This document shows, one piece after another, positions 38,633-49,215 of a DNA stretch of 64,000 nt. The DNA is taken from assembly GCA_947462335.1 (NCBI GenBank), contig OX381708.1, positions 43,899,377 to 43,963,376 of the forward strand. Reading direction: 5' to 3'. The translations under genes were made by a program, and so were the position numbers. The notes beneath the pieces were generated by a model, which ran no database searches, was not told the DNA's origin, and worked only from the letters and a program-made list of their open reading frames with translations. The DNA is from Harmothoe impar (Eukaryota; Annelida; Polychaeta; Phyllodocida; Polynoidae). Every line of letters starts with the position of its first letter. Position 1 is the first letter of the stretch.

Positions 38633-38848
38633 TAACGATGGGAGACCCAGTAATCAAAAGCCCAGACAACAGAAGCACTCTGGCGACATGTACACACAGC
38701 ACCTGTGACTTCCCCCTCTCTGATCTTAGCTGGATTCCTGCTGATTCTGTCACAGAGTAACCCAAGGATACAGAACCTTAGAACCATGTGATGTTATATC
38801 AAACTGTGCTGTCTTGACGCCAGGATCCATGTGTAATGGGAACACCTT

Positions 38849-39080
38849 GGGTCCAAAAAAAGGGTGTGTTTCAGGTTACATGTTCTGAAATCCGAGGGTA
38901 GGTAGGTCGGATTTTCATTTTGTTTGACTCATGAATCATCGAATCGATTCTAAAAGAGCCCAAATTGGCCAAAACTGTTGTGTCTTTTTAATTCAAAAAT
39001 CTGAGAAACATGTCTAGTTTTGGCACTTTTTTGCTAGGTAGGGTCGGGTAACCCGAAACACACCTTTTTTTTTTGGCCTT
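38849..39080. mobile_element. TIR element, GGCCAAAAAAA family, copy 1
   Basis: Inverted ends: GGGTCCAAAAAAAGGGTG on the left and AAGGCCAAAAAAAAAAGGTG read inwards from the right. Both lead into TGTTTC(A/G)GGTTAC, giving about 35 nt of inverted similarity. Non-coding. The element at 45206-45315 has the same terminal design. Confidence 0.6.
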
Positions 39081-39665
39081 ATGATGATAAACCTGGTGCA
39101 TAAGTATGCGCGGCCACCTTGGTCTTCCATCTCCGCATATCCGGCGATATTTGGGCACCATAGACTCCAACATACCATGTTTTGATAATCCGGGAACAAG
39201 CTAAGTTCCGAGATCAGGGCCAACATCAGAGGTATAGGAATTGGGCAAAATTCTAGGAGCACCTTGCAAAAGGTGTCACAGGCAGCAGCAGTCAGAAACG
39301 CATTTGATTTTTGAGGTCGGTAGCTTTTCATTACCAAAATGATATGGGTGTATGCCCACATTATTATTTGTGTTCAATATATATACGTGTTTGTCCATTT
39401 AATGAGTATGCTTTTCTATACGTACTGCTAAATTAACAACCGATCCCATTCCCCACCTGTTTTACTCTTCGTATATCAGGTATACAGCATTGTGTACTTT
39501 ACTTGCTGTTAAATAGATTTTACATACTGTATATACAAGCCATAGTAAAAACATACACGCATCAAATTTCATCGGTACCATTAACATGAAACACACATGC
39601 ACAAAGATCTGTGGACACCTGACTCATATTGACGTCTATGGCAACATGCCCATGTAATCTTTTTG

Positions 39666-39956
39666 CATGGAAACCCCCAGAGATTAGTTCTTTTCACCAA
39701 AAGCCACCTACTTTTTTGATTATTGCCATTCACTAATGCCTTCCATTGTGGTAGGATGGAAGAAAGATGAACCGTTTTTAGTCAATTTAGGCCAGCAGTA
39801 AAATGATAAAAAAGCATTCTGCTCTAGTGAAATCAGAGTAAGGCCAATGAGTCATATAACAAACATGGAAACGGTAGTGCTTCCAATCCGGCTATCTTAC
39901 TGAAACCAATTTGGCTCTATACAAGTGAAAAGAACCAATCTCTGGGGGTTCCAGTG
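39666..39956. mobile_element. TIR element with about 30-bp inverted repeats
   Basis: CATGGAAACCCCCAGAGATT at 39666 is mirrored at the right end, which reads inwards as CACTGGAACCCCCAGAGATT. The similarity extends through GTTCTTTTCAC. The 291-bp interior is non-coding. The target-site duplication is unclear. Confidence 0.6.
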
Positions 39957-42900
39957 GATTGACAGCCACCACAATCACATTCAGGCCTCAGGAGTCACTG
40001 TGATAAGAATTGCTGTTTTTCTGTGTAATTGCCTTACCTGTGGTCTCAATAGTATAACATAGACTCACCTGCGTTTGTTGGTGCCATGGGCGCCGTCGGG
40101 TGCTTATGTTCAACACGCCGGAGACCAGCCGTAATGTAAATCCAATGGAATATATATTCAACACAATGCTATCTGATAATAACCATTGTTATATCATTTG
40201 AGTGTCATTTGGCGCTGAACCTGCAAGAAACAAAAAAATATATATATACATGTGTAGTGCAAACCTACAAAATGAATTAACATAATATCATTGACCCTTA
40301 CAGGCGATGATTCCAATTGAATAGCCGATACACAGAGTACATTTCAACTGTGTGGACAACATGGGAATGCTTCCTTGTCTGCTAAAGGGAAACAGTGTAG
40401 CGTTTAGAGGGGACGGTGCTGTTAGTGTACCCTACAGTTTAAGAGACCTGCTGGGTCCTCCCAGCACGTCTTACACCGGTCTTACACCAAACCTACATAC
40501 ATTGTCCAGCAGAAGGTCTTGTTGGAAGTTTGGACTGCATGGTAGGAGTCATTAGGAGTTGATGGGAGCAGCTCCACATACTGACAGTAAAGGGGGTGTT
40601 TCATGTTGAATGGTCAGGCAGAGTTCAGAGTGGCATCCATTTGGGAGAAATAATGAATTGGATGGATATTCATTTTAGATTTAGGACACTGTTATGTCAT
40701 TAACATTGTTCCCCGTGTCAAGGCATGGACCAATATGGGGCTACTATTATATCATATCGCCCCCCCCCCCTCTTGATAGTGGAATCGTGACAATATGCGA
40801 TAGATACAATAGGGAGGATAGCAGATACAATGTATAAATATTGCAAAATGAGCTTTTCAATTTGGCGGGTCCTACAATACTAATAATGTGAGGATCAGGA
40901 TACCTGATCGGCCAGGATATGGGTGCATTCTGGTGAACAGTAGGAATAATGGAATTACTCATGCATGTCATCGATGATGGCACAATACAAGGGCAAAATT
41001 CAGATAACTGATGGGAGGATTGAGTATATCTGACAAGGCTTTAGAGTACTGAGTCATTGTCTTCCAAGGCACGTACGGGAGGCTGGGATGGCTCAGGCAT
41101 GCCATCTGCGGTTTTATACAGACACTAATCCACCCTTTCTTGTGATAAAACCTTTATTCGTGTAACTAGATTTGCGGTCTGGGTAGTCTTACTGTCTAAA
41201 GTCAAGATTTGATGGATATATACATGTCGTACAAGACAATGTATGCTGTATACAATGCAAAAAGCACAGTAAATACGATTAAACATAATGCATTACGTTT
41301 GAAATTAAACTTTTCGCAGTATCTCCTTATTAAGGCTAATGTCACATAATTATACACTTAATTCATATTAAACTCCACATTAAATGCTGAGGCGTAGCCT
41401 CTGGATTCATGAGTTTATGCAGTTCAACAATTTCCCCGGGCACATATATTTGTATTTAGTCGCGACACTATATAACGACAGTGCCTTAAATACGTCTGGC
41501 ACACAATGCCTGAGACAGTCGTGTTTGCACAGGAGGTGCCCCCTACATAAGCCCGGTTCCAGCACTCTGTAGGAAAAGAAGACATCCACCTGCGTTTAGT
41601 TGAACATGCCCAAAACTAATGGTCGCTAGATTCTGACAAGTGCTCCCTAGGAGAAGCCTAGGTCGACATCGGTGACTACCTGCGTTCTAAGAAAAGGTGA
41701 GAATAGGGTTAAGAAAAATTAATATCAACGCTTTCTTTAAATGGGCCTTTTGAGATATAAGTATTTTTTGCTGATAAAAGTCATGCATAAGAGTCTAAGA
41801 CGGCCAAAATTTGACCAGGGCAGAGTCAACTACACTGGAGGTAGAATCAAGTAGTACAAGGGCCAAGGGATATAACTGGAGTAGCTGTTACTCTTCTATC
41901 GTAGTTGACTCTGGTAGAAGAGTCATGGTGATGCCCTAACCTTTCTCTTTAATACTGTTATGACGGAATGTAGGGCAACTGTATGGGTATATTGTGACAG
42001 TCGGACTTAGTTCAAATAAACTCTCCTTTACAAAACTAACAGCATGTTTTAAGCGAGTATCATCACTAAGCCCATGGAGTTGCCAATGGAGATGGACCAT
42101 TTTGCTACATTGTATGTTGTGGCAACATCAACGTGATACAAGCTATGTATAGTTTTTGCATGAATTCCATTGATGTGGTAGGCCATTTTACATCCAACTT
42201 TTAGGCAAGAAATCGGCCTTACTAAACGTGACACGTAAAAATATAAGAGAATAGGGAAGATCCACAAAACTAATTATACATGCTTTTGACCCCTCCCTTT
42301 CCTGAGTAGAGTAAAACACCACTCCTCTTTACTAACCTAGTTTGTGGCGAATTGGTGGTCCTCTGCGGTACATCACAGTCCATATACCATATAGCACCAC
42401 CACAATCCTCCAGCAGACACAGCTAAACGTAAACTCCAGGGGGAATCTGATCCTTAGTGTTCATACAACACTTGAACACACTATGTGAACTGAGTCAGTG
42501 TCCACTGCAAAGGGTCAGTGCCTTGGTGGTTACTGGGAACATGGCTCCTACAGACATGCCTATTATGTAAGTCATTTTGTCAATGGAACTCACTATGATC
42601 AAGCTGCTATTTGGTCATCCCTGGACAGATTGGCACTCATTGCAGGAAGTTTACTCACAGAGGGTGAGTGTATGTGTGTGTCCTAGGTCGGGAGTCCACG
42701 TGGGTCCCAAACAGGCCCAAATAGTTGTTTTACTATTGGGGGCGTTCGGAAAGGTACTTTATGACATGTGAGTTATGGCATGTGATTTATGGGGGTCTTT
42801 ATAATCGTAAAGCATGTTTGGACTGTTTGGACGGTGTTGGACAGGTCACTTTATACCCTTGTTAACAGCTACCAAATGCCCATTCAATGGTGGTGATGGT

Positions 42901-45205
42901 GATGAAATCTAGGAGGTGAAGTCGGAGTTATTTGTGAGGTAGAAAGTATGTCCATCCATCAGATGCTAGGTTAGATAGACTCATTATGAAAGCAGGGAGT
43001 AAGGTAGCCACCCAAACAAAGCAGTGTGCCTATGGGTTACAAACAGCCGAGGGGCCTCCTTCAATGTATCTAGCCTACACACCAAGGCCTGACAAGGGTA
43101 GCCGGGTGCATTATTTGAGAAAATGTGCATACAAGACTTAATATCAATGTGTAAGCCCCAATCCCCGACCATCATATGGAACGCCACTGATATCACACAG
43201 CCAAGCATGCCAATAAATATATTATCTTAAAGAGAAGATTGTGCCAATTCCCTTATCACTAAGCACATTCTTGGTGTGCCCAGGATACCAGGAGATAGCC
43301 CTATTGTGCACAGAGGGAGTTTCTGAACGCACCCACACCATGACCTGTCGCCCCTAAACCTCCAGTCAGCAATGTTGACCCTGGTGAACCACTTGACGAC
43401 TTGCCCTCGTTTGGTGGTGGGAGGAGATAAAAATTGCGGCTATGTCCCCAGTCATAGCATATAGGTCCCAGAGACTGACAAATGATAGGCAAGGGCAACT
43501 GCCACACAGCTGTGCCACAGAGTGGTGGGGGTGGGGATATAATAGTAACAACATCCAAGAGATGCTTCCTGATCTACAAAAAAAAAGGAATTATGATTGA
43601 TATTGGTAGCGTTCTATCGGATATCTCCAGAATATCTATATCATTTGATAAAGAAATTCCAGTGAAAAGTAAGATCGAGGTCCTACAACTGTATATGGAA
43701 AGTAGCTGTATCTCTGAATTGATACAAGATGCAATGGGACAAAGGGCTACATTATTATAGGGCTATGCGTATTCTCACATTAAAACTAGACGCATCATGT
43801 GATATGATAAATGTTGTCTGCTAAGCAGAATGCGAGGGTAGTACCAGCGATTCCATACTCACGTTGAAAGTTCTCTTCAAAGTTAATGAGTATAGATCGA
43901 TGGGGTTATGACAAGCTATTCGGACGTCTTTGTTATCAAAAGAGAGAAAAAAAACGGTCCATATCATATGTATATAAAAGGGTATTATGTTGTGGGTACA
44001 TCTATCACTACATTAACGTACCTTTGCAATGAAAAAAAATCAAAAATATATAGATCTCCCATTAAATGCTCATGCTCTTATAGCCATAACATGAGGCAGT
44101 ACATATTGACAAAGCTGCCAGTCTATAACATGGCAATATAACTTATAAGGTGACTGCCATTATCTATGTCATTTCTAGACACAAGACATAAGCAAATGAC
44201 AATCTATATAGTCCTGGTCTATAAATAACCTCATTGGAGACGTATCTCATATTATTAGGTAGTGAGATTTGGTTGAATTCCACTTTAAAAAAAAGAATGA
44301 GGCGAACGAGATCTATTGCCAAAAAGGTTTCCAAAAATAGGGTGCGCAATTTCCCTTTTTTCAGGGTGAACAGGCAAGACCTATAGTTTGAATTTGACTG
44401 CCGTATAGTTTCGCCCCTCCCCCTCCCCCGCCATTAACCTCCTAATCCTATATCTACCAGCCTCCCCCCCCCCCTCCCTCGTGCCGCATCTACCACTAAA
44501 AATGCCTCTTCCCGTCGGTATGAATATTTTTCCTAGGCGTTTATTCTATCAGGATGCTGCAGTGGCTGGTATCTGGCGTTAATAAGGCTTATTAACGAAG
44601 AGACTGATAAGGGGGCTGTGTGTAGGAGTGTAGACACACATTGTTATCTTGTAGAGCACCCTTTACAGAACTGACGCGCTAACTATCTGCATATGTTATC
44701 TTGGGTTACCTGCCTACAGGGGCATTCAGACAGACGTGTATTGAGATGCCGAGCTGCATATATTATAATGATCTGACAGCATTTGGTGCGAAAGAGTGTT
44801 CAATAAATCTTGGGACTTCATCTGATAGGACTATATATGTATGATAATGTAAAGATTTGAAGATAATATACATATATAGGCTCTGGCTATCAATACTTGG
44901 AACATGCCGGTACTTCAAAGACAATAGGATAATTAGGTTATGTCCTGAATGTCTCTGAAGTGCAAATGTACATTATAATAAGATTGATTGTGTGATTTAA
45001 ATCACAAATGACCCAGGGCTTGGTGGAGATGCGGAAAGAGGATCAAAAAGAAAAGCAGGTCCGCATAAGTCAAAACACCACTACTCCCCACCCTGAAGAA
45101 TTGACCATGGCCCCAGGTGCTAAGACCCTGGCTAAGACTATTCTAGGTCTGGTCATTCTTCAGGGGGGAGAAACAGGGTGGACCATAGTGCTATATTTCT
45201 GGAGG
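39957..45205. other. Long gene-free stretch
   Basis: Frames do not exceed about 93 codons and none shows a domain. Homopolymer C-tracts lie near 40760 and 44464. No RNA gene or clear duplication was found; this could be intergenic or deep intronic. Confidence 0.45.
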
Positions 45206-45315
45206 TAGGCCAAAGAAAAAAGTGGAGGGATTTTGTTTCAGGTAACATGGCCCCCTTTTTTCATTTTTTTTTTGGGTCGTGTTACCGGAAACAAACTTCT
45301 TTTTTTTTTGGCCTA
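45206..45315. mobile_element. TIR element, GGCCAAA family, copy 2
   Basis: A 110-bp element with TAGGCCAAAGAAAAAAG on the left and TAGGCCAAAAAAAAAAG read inwards from the right. Both continue to TTTGTTTC(A/C)GGTAACA. It shares terminal design with 38849-39080. Non-coding. Confidence 0.6.
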
Positions 45316-47340
45316 AGTATCCTTTATGGTATATGGCATGATATATTTTCTATATTACACCCTATACATAATTTCATAGAATATTCTTGGGAAGCTTATT
45401 CATGATAACTTATGCGCCAATGGACGCACAATATCGAGCATTTAATGCGCCATTTAGAATTAAAATGTGTGAATTGCGCGCTGTGCGGCCATGTCAAAAC
45501 CCCTGTCATATTACACATCAAATGAAAGGTCCTTAAATTATTATTCTGTGTGTACCTTTAATTTCAGCTCAAAAGCGTCTCATAAAAACGTCTCACCTGC
45601 TCTTAACCATTGTAGGTATAGGAAGTCTGTGTGAACGTGCATCTTTTAAAGTCAGGATTCAAGGTCACTGGCCTATCTTCAGCATTAGTTCACACAGACT
45701 CCATTTTCAGGTTGTTTTTGACATTTTTTGAGGAGCTTTTTTCATGGGGAAATTTTTTTTTCTGGACACTTTGACCAAAACAGGAAAACAGACATTGTTC
45801 CAAAGAATCACATCAGCTTTCTTTTGTGTAGAAACAATCAAAAATAGAAGTAGGGGGAATGTGCAAAGTCAGCTGACCAAACAACAATTTCTGGGGGAAA
45901 ATCGTCTCACAGAGACCCAGGGTCCCCTGGGTCAATAATGGAGGGGAGATATATGTAGACTTCACAGGAAGGACAGCACAGCACCCACAACACAGGTGAG
46001 GCATTGTAGCCAAAGTCCACAGTACGATTTTGGTAGGAAATACTCCGGGGATATACTCTACGTTTAGATACCTTGAAGACATTTTGGTGATATGCAGGGA
46101 TATCCTGTATATTGCAATGCATTATCAGCCAAACATGCTTCCTCAAGTATTGCAATATGGTTAGTGTTCAATATCAAATTATCTAGATATCTTTCCTTGC
46201 AATGCTCTGAATTATCTGCGGTTTACAATATTGCAAAGGCATGGTCAATAGGGGGAGGACACTCCAGATATCTTTAATATATTTTATAGGATATAATCAA
46301 CCAAAAGTTAACTGTGAAGTAACTTCCCCAACTACAACCAAAAACAATATCAGCAACAGGGTACCGTGCTTTTGTACCAAAACGCAAGAGTTTCAGGCCC
46401 ATAAATCGTAGTGTGGAGTTTGGCCAATACAGTTCTCACATAACGCGCCTCCCGGCGCCGACGTCCGAAACACACGTGGCGACATCTCATGGCACGAAAT
46501 GAAACCCATTGCTTCTTCCAGTGACTTGCAGAGCAGAGAACCTAGACCGACGCGCCTAAGCCTGCGGATCTGTGGGCAGGCCGAAAGTACTGGGGTACTA
46601 AAACGTTGATATCGGTGATGACACTTTGATATTGGAGTTTTGGAATTTTATATCAGATTTTCTCTGTTTGATTTATATATGAGAGTTTCCATGTTCGGCA
46701 TTGGTTTAAAAAATGCTTATATTAATTTTTTAAATGCTGATATCAAATCTAGAAAATATGATATAAGGGGTGAACATACGTGTATGATATATAGACAGAG
46801 CTGCACGCTAAAGTGACAAAGTTTATGGTTATTGCACGAGTGGTGCTTGGGCCATATTGCACGATGGACGATGGCACTTTTGAGGGACGCTCTGTATTTA
46901 TTTCAGGGTATTTCATTGAAAAATACACAAATTCTACCAAAATTCACATGAAAAACATGAAATTAAACTTTTCCGGGGGTCACGTGATCATCAGAGCGTG
47001 CAATACGGCCACAGCGTGCAATACGGCCTACGGTTATGTCACGCTCCCCTGGGGAACGGCCCTCCCATCGCTTTAGCATTGATAGACTGTATTCACCATG
47101 AAATAAATCATTTTCCATAAGTGTCGGCAGGTAGCCCGTCAACAGAGAACCCGTCTCAGAGTAGAGGGAATCAGACTGCTGACATATACAATTGGTACAT
47201 ATTTAGCGGAATAGCGCTAACCAGGCCATACATGGGTATACATCTTGTGTCAAAAGAAATCCACTACAGTTTATACTGTCAGATGACATGGTGTGTTAGT
47301 GAGATTTGGCATGTGTTCCGAAATGTATCCCTATAAGTTA
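45316..47340. other. Gene-free stretch with repeat remnants
   Basis: The part 45765-45945 resembles 13240-13350 (GACCAAA, ATCGTCTCAC, then a GACCCAGGGTCCCCTGGGTC palindrome at about 45915). The part 46430-46560 is GC-rich with a CACGTG site. No gene is supported. Confidence 0.45.
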
Positions 47341-47653
47341 GGGAGTGCTCATTTTTTAACAACAGGGGGGGGGGTGGTAAAAAATTTGGACCCCTTGACC
47401 GGGGGGGGGGGTAAAAAATTTAGACCCCTCTTGGGGGGGGGGGGGGTAAAAAAATTCAACTTGTTTTGAGGGAAAAAGCCCGCGCATTACTATGCTACAA
47501 AGGGGCGCGAATGCGCGCGATTTTCGACCTGCCGGGGGGGGGGGGGGGAAATTTCGACCCCTCTAGGGGGGGGGGGGGGTGAAAAAATTTCGCATGCTCC
47601 GCGCGAAATCTCACCGCCCCCCCCCCCCCTGTTGTTAAAAAATGAGCACTCCC
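47341..47653. mobile_element. PIF/Harbinger-like MITE with TTA target site
   Basis: A 313-bp element bounded by perfect inverted repeats, starting GGGAGTGCTCATTTTTTAAC on each side, and flanked by TTA (47338-47340 and 47654-47656), the target site of PIF/Harbinger elements. The inside consists of G-runs alternating with TAAAAAATTT and GACCCCT, plus a C-run at the right. A second copy begins at 63720. The element ends about 0.5 kb upstream of the FLYWCH promoter. Confidence 0.82.
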
Positions 47654-47656
47654 TTA

Positions 47657-48123
47657 GGTATGTGAAAGTGTATGTGCATGAAACGTGTCATTAACTGGGT
47701 CAGAAAGCGCGTCAAAACTTGCAATATACTCATCAAGTGATGTAGAATGGGTTGGGATTAGTCTTATTCCTTACACTTTTTTTTGTTCTGTACCTTCTTT
47801 CTTCCTCAAACTCATTTGATCAATGATTGAAGGAAGTAATGCCCATTAATGCATTTTCCTCTTTAATGTCAGGTTACTGTCCTTTTGTTGTTTCGCTAAA
47901 GGTTCTGTCAAATTCACTCTCTATCAGTCCTCTTTTCGCCCCTGGAAATTAGTGCAAGCATCTAATCCGACAATGACACTCGTCCTAAACCTAGTTGGCC
48001 TACAGCAGCCCGGGTATAGCAAACGTGTGAATGCCCCCTAACTTAGGTAGGCGACAATGGCTTGCTGTGAAGGGGCTTTGCCGCGACAATAGAGGGGGCG
48101 AAAGCTTGCTGTCTCGTCCCAGT
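47657..48123. other. Intergenic spacer upstream of the FLYWCH promoter
   Basis: Nothing recognisable in the first 300 nt. GC content rises after about 48000 towards the promoter. Confidence 0.5.
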
Positions 48124-48318
48124 GGGTGGGGGCGGGATGGGGGCGAATGGCGACTCAGTCTGAGGTGTGAAACCAGCGGACAATGCTACAGGTGACGCGC
48201 CTGAGCCGCTTGAGCGAAACCACGGCGCACCTGAGTGTGAACAACTCGGAGCTAGTCGCTGCCACGTGCAGAGGCAGCGCTTATAAACGAGGGACAGGAC
48301 TAGGGAAGGTCATTCACT
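48124..48318 (+). promoter_or_regulatory. Histone-like core promoter of the FLYWCH gene
   Basis: A GC-box stretch (GGGGGCGGGATGGGGGCG, about 48128) and E-boxes CAGGTG (about 48190), CACCTG (about 48229) and CACGTG (48263-48268) lie upstream. TATAAA is at 48282-48287, and a TCATTCA cap site has its A at 48312, exactly 30 nt from the TATA start. TCATTCA fits both the general initiator and PyCATTCPu, the cap-site box described for sea-urchin histone genes. The predicted 5' leader is about 74 nt. Confidence 0.7.
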
Positions 48319-48385
48319 CTCCTGAAGCAATTCGACAGAGACCTACCACCAGCACATTAACCATACATCCAAACAACCCAGAAAC

Positions 48386-49117
48386 ATGGAGTCCTCCCAG
48401 CAGCAAACCCCTGTTCTCCCAGTCACCTTCACCGTGGTGGAGGGCGGCACCCTGAGAGGTAAGAGGAAGCTGGCCGATAGTAACGGCTACTCGTACACCG
48501 TCAAGGAGGAGAACGCCCAGAAGACGCGCTGGCACTGCAGCAAGCGCTCCAAGACGTGCAACTGCCGGGCTGCAGTGGTGCAGAGGGGCGCTGAGTTCAC
48601 CCCCGGCGGCCGGGAGCACTGCCACGCCCCGGACTCGGGCAACACCCCCTCCGGACAACGCATCATCTCCAGGCTCAAGGAACAAGTGTCTTCCACCAGC
48701 GTCCAGTTATCTCCAGTGGCCCTTACAGTTTCACCCAACGTGACTCCTAAACAGGCCAAGACCCTTCAGAAGACCAAGACCCCAAATGAGCTGAAGACTT
48801 CAAGGGATTTGAAAACCCCAAAAGAGACCAAGGCAATTCGCAGTGTGTCCCCAACTCCCAGCCCTACCAGGAGCATCTCTCCACCCCATGAGGCGGACAC
48901 ATGCACCGGTCCTCTTGATTTGAGCCTGAAGGGAACTTCTTCAGGTGGTGTGGTCAAGCGACGTCAGCAGAAGCGCCAACGCCTGCACGGCATCCTGGGG
49001 CGCGTGTTTGGGAAGGTTGGCCGCGGCCAGTTCACCCTGAAGCTGCAGGAGCTCTTCCCCCAGTACCGCCAGGAGGGAGGCACACGCCAGCGTCCAGAGG
49101 AGGAGAGGCTCAACTGA
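48386..49117 (+). CDS. FLYWCH zinc-finger protein with CtBP-binding motif
   Basis: 243 codons, one exon, ATG in context GAAACATGG. Residues about 17-82 form one FLYWCH finger: VEGGTLRGKRKLADSNGYSY leads to RWHC (C51), CNC (C58/C60), then GREHCHAP (H78, H80), giving the C2H2 zinc set. Such domains bind DNA or protein in metazoan regulators, and FLYWCH factors of nematodes repress embryonic microRNA genes. Residues 120-168 are rich in Lys/Thr-Pro and Ser-Pro, typical CDK/MAPK targets. PLDLS at 176-180 matches the PxDLS motif that recruits the corepressor CtBP. A basic KRRQQKRQR (191-199) should be a nuclear signal. A helix-prone C-terminal block (HGILGRVFGKVGRGQFTLKLQELFPQY) is of unknown role. 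GC-rich codon use contrasts with the flanks and supports a real gene. The 3' end is a histone-type stem-loop 62 nt after the stop. I infer a cell-cycle-coupled transcriptional repressor. Confidence 0.88.
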   Translation: MESSQQQTPVLPVTFTVVEGGTLRGKRKLADSNGYSYTVKEENAQKTRWHCSKRSKTCNCRAAVVQRGAEFTPGGREHCHAPDSGNTPSGQRIISRLKEQVSSTSVQLSPVALTVSPNVTPKQAKTLQKTKTPNELKTSRDLKTPKETKAIRSVSPTPSPTRSISPPHEADTCTGPLDLSLKGTSSGGVVKRRQQKRQRLHGILGRVFGKVGRGQFTLKLQELFPQYRQEGGTRQRPEEERLN

Positions 49118-49179
49118 AGGAGAGCCAGCATCATTTCATGTCGTCTTTGGTGTTCCTCCTGCGGGGAGCCCAAGTCAAA

Positions 49180-49195
49180 GGCCCTTTTCAGGGCC
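49180..49195 (+). terminator. Histone-mRNA-type 3' stem-loop
   Basis: GGCCCT-TTTC-AGGGCC: a perfect 6-bp stem with 4-nt loop, matching the replication-dependent histone consensus GGYYCTTTTCARRGCC at every position. It is preceded by TCAAA as expected. The 3' flank CTACTCAATCACAAAAG lacks a perfect ACCCA but has an A-rich, purine-leaning stretch about 10 nt on, where the U7 snRNA target (histone downstream element) would lie. It sits 62 nt after the FLYWCH stop on the same strand, the spacing of histone genes. No AATAAA was seen nearby. Confidence 0.8.
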
Positions 49196-49215
49196 CTACT
49201 CAATCACAAAAGTTT

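Noticed and set aside
48314..48685. 123-codon minus-strand frame opposite the FLYWCH gene
   Set aside because: Antisense shadow of GC-rich coding DNA that also covers the promoter's cap site.
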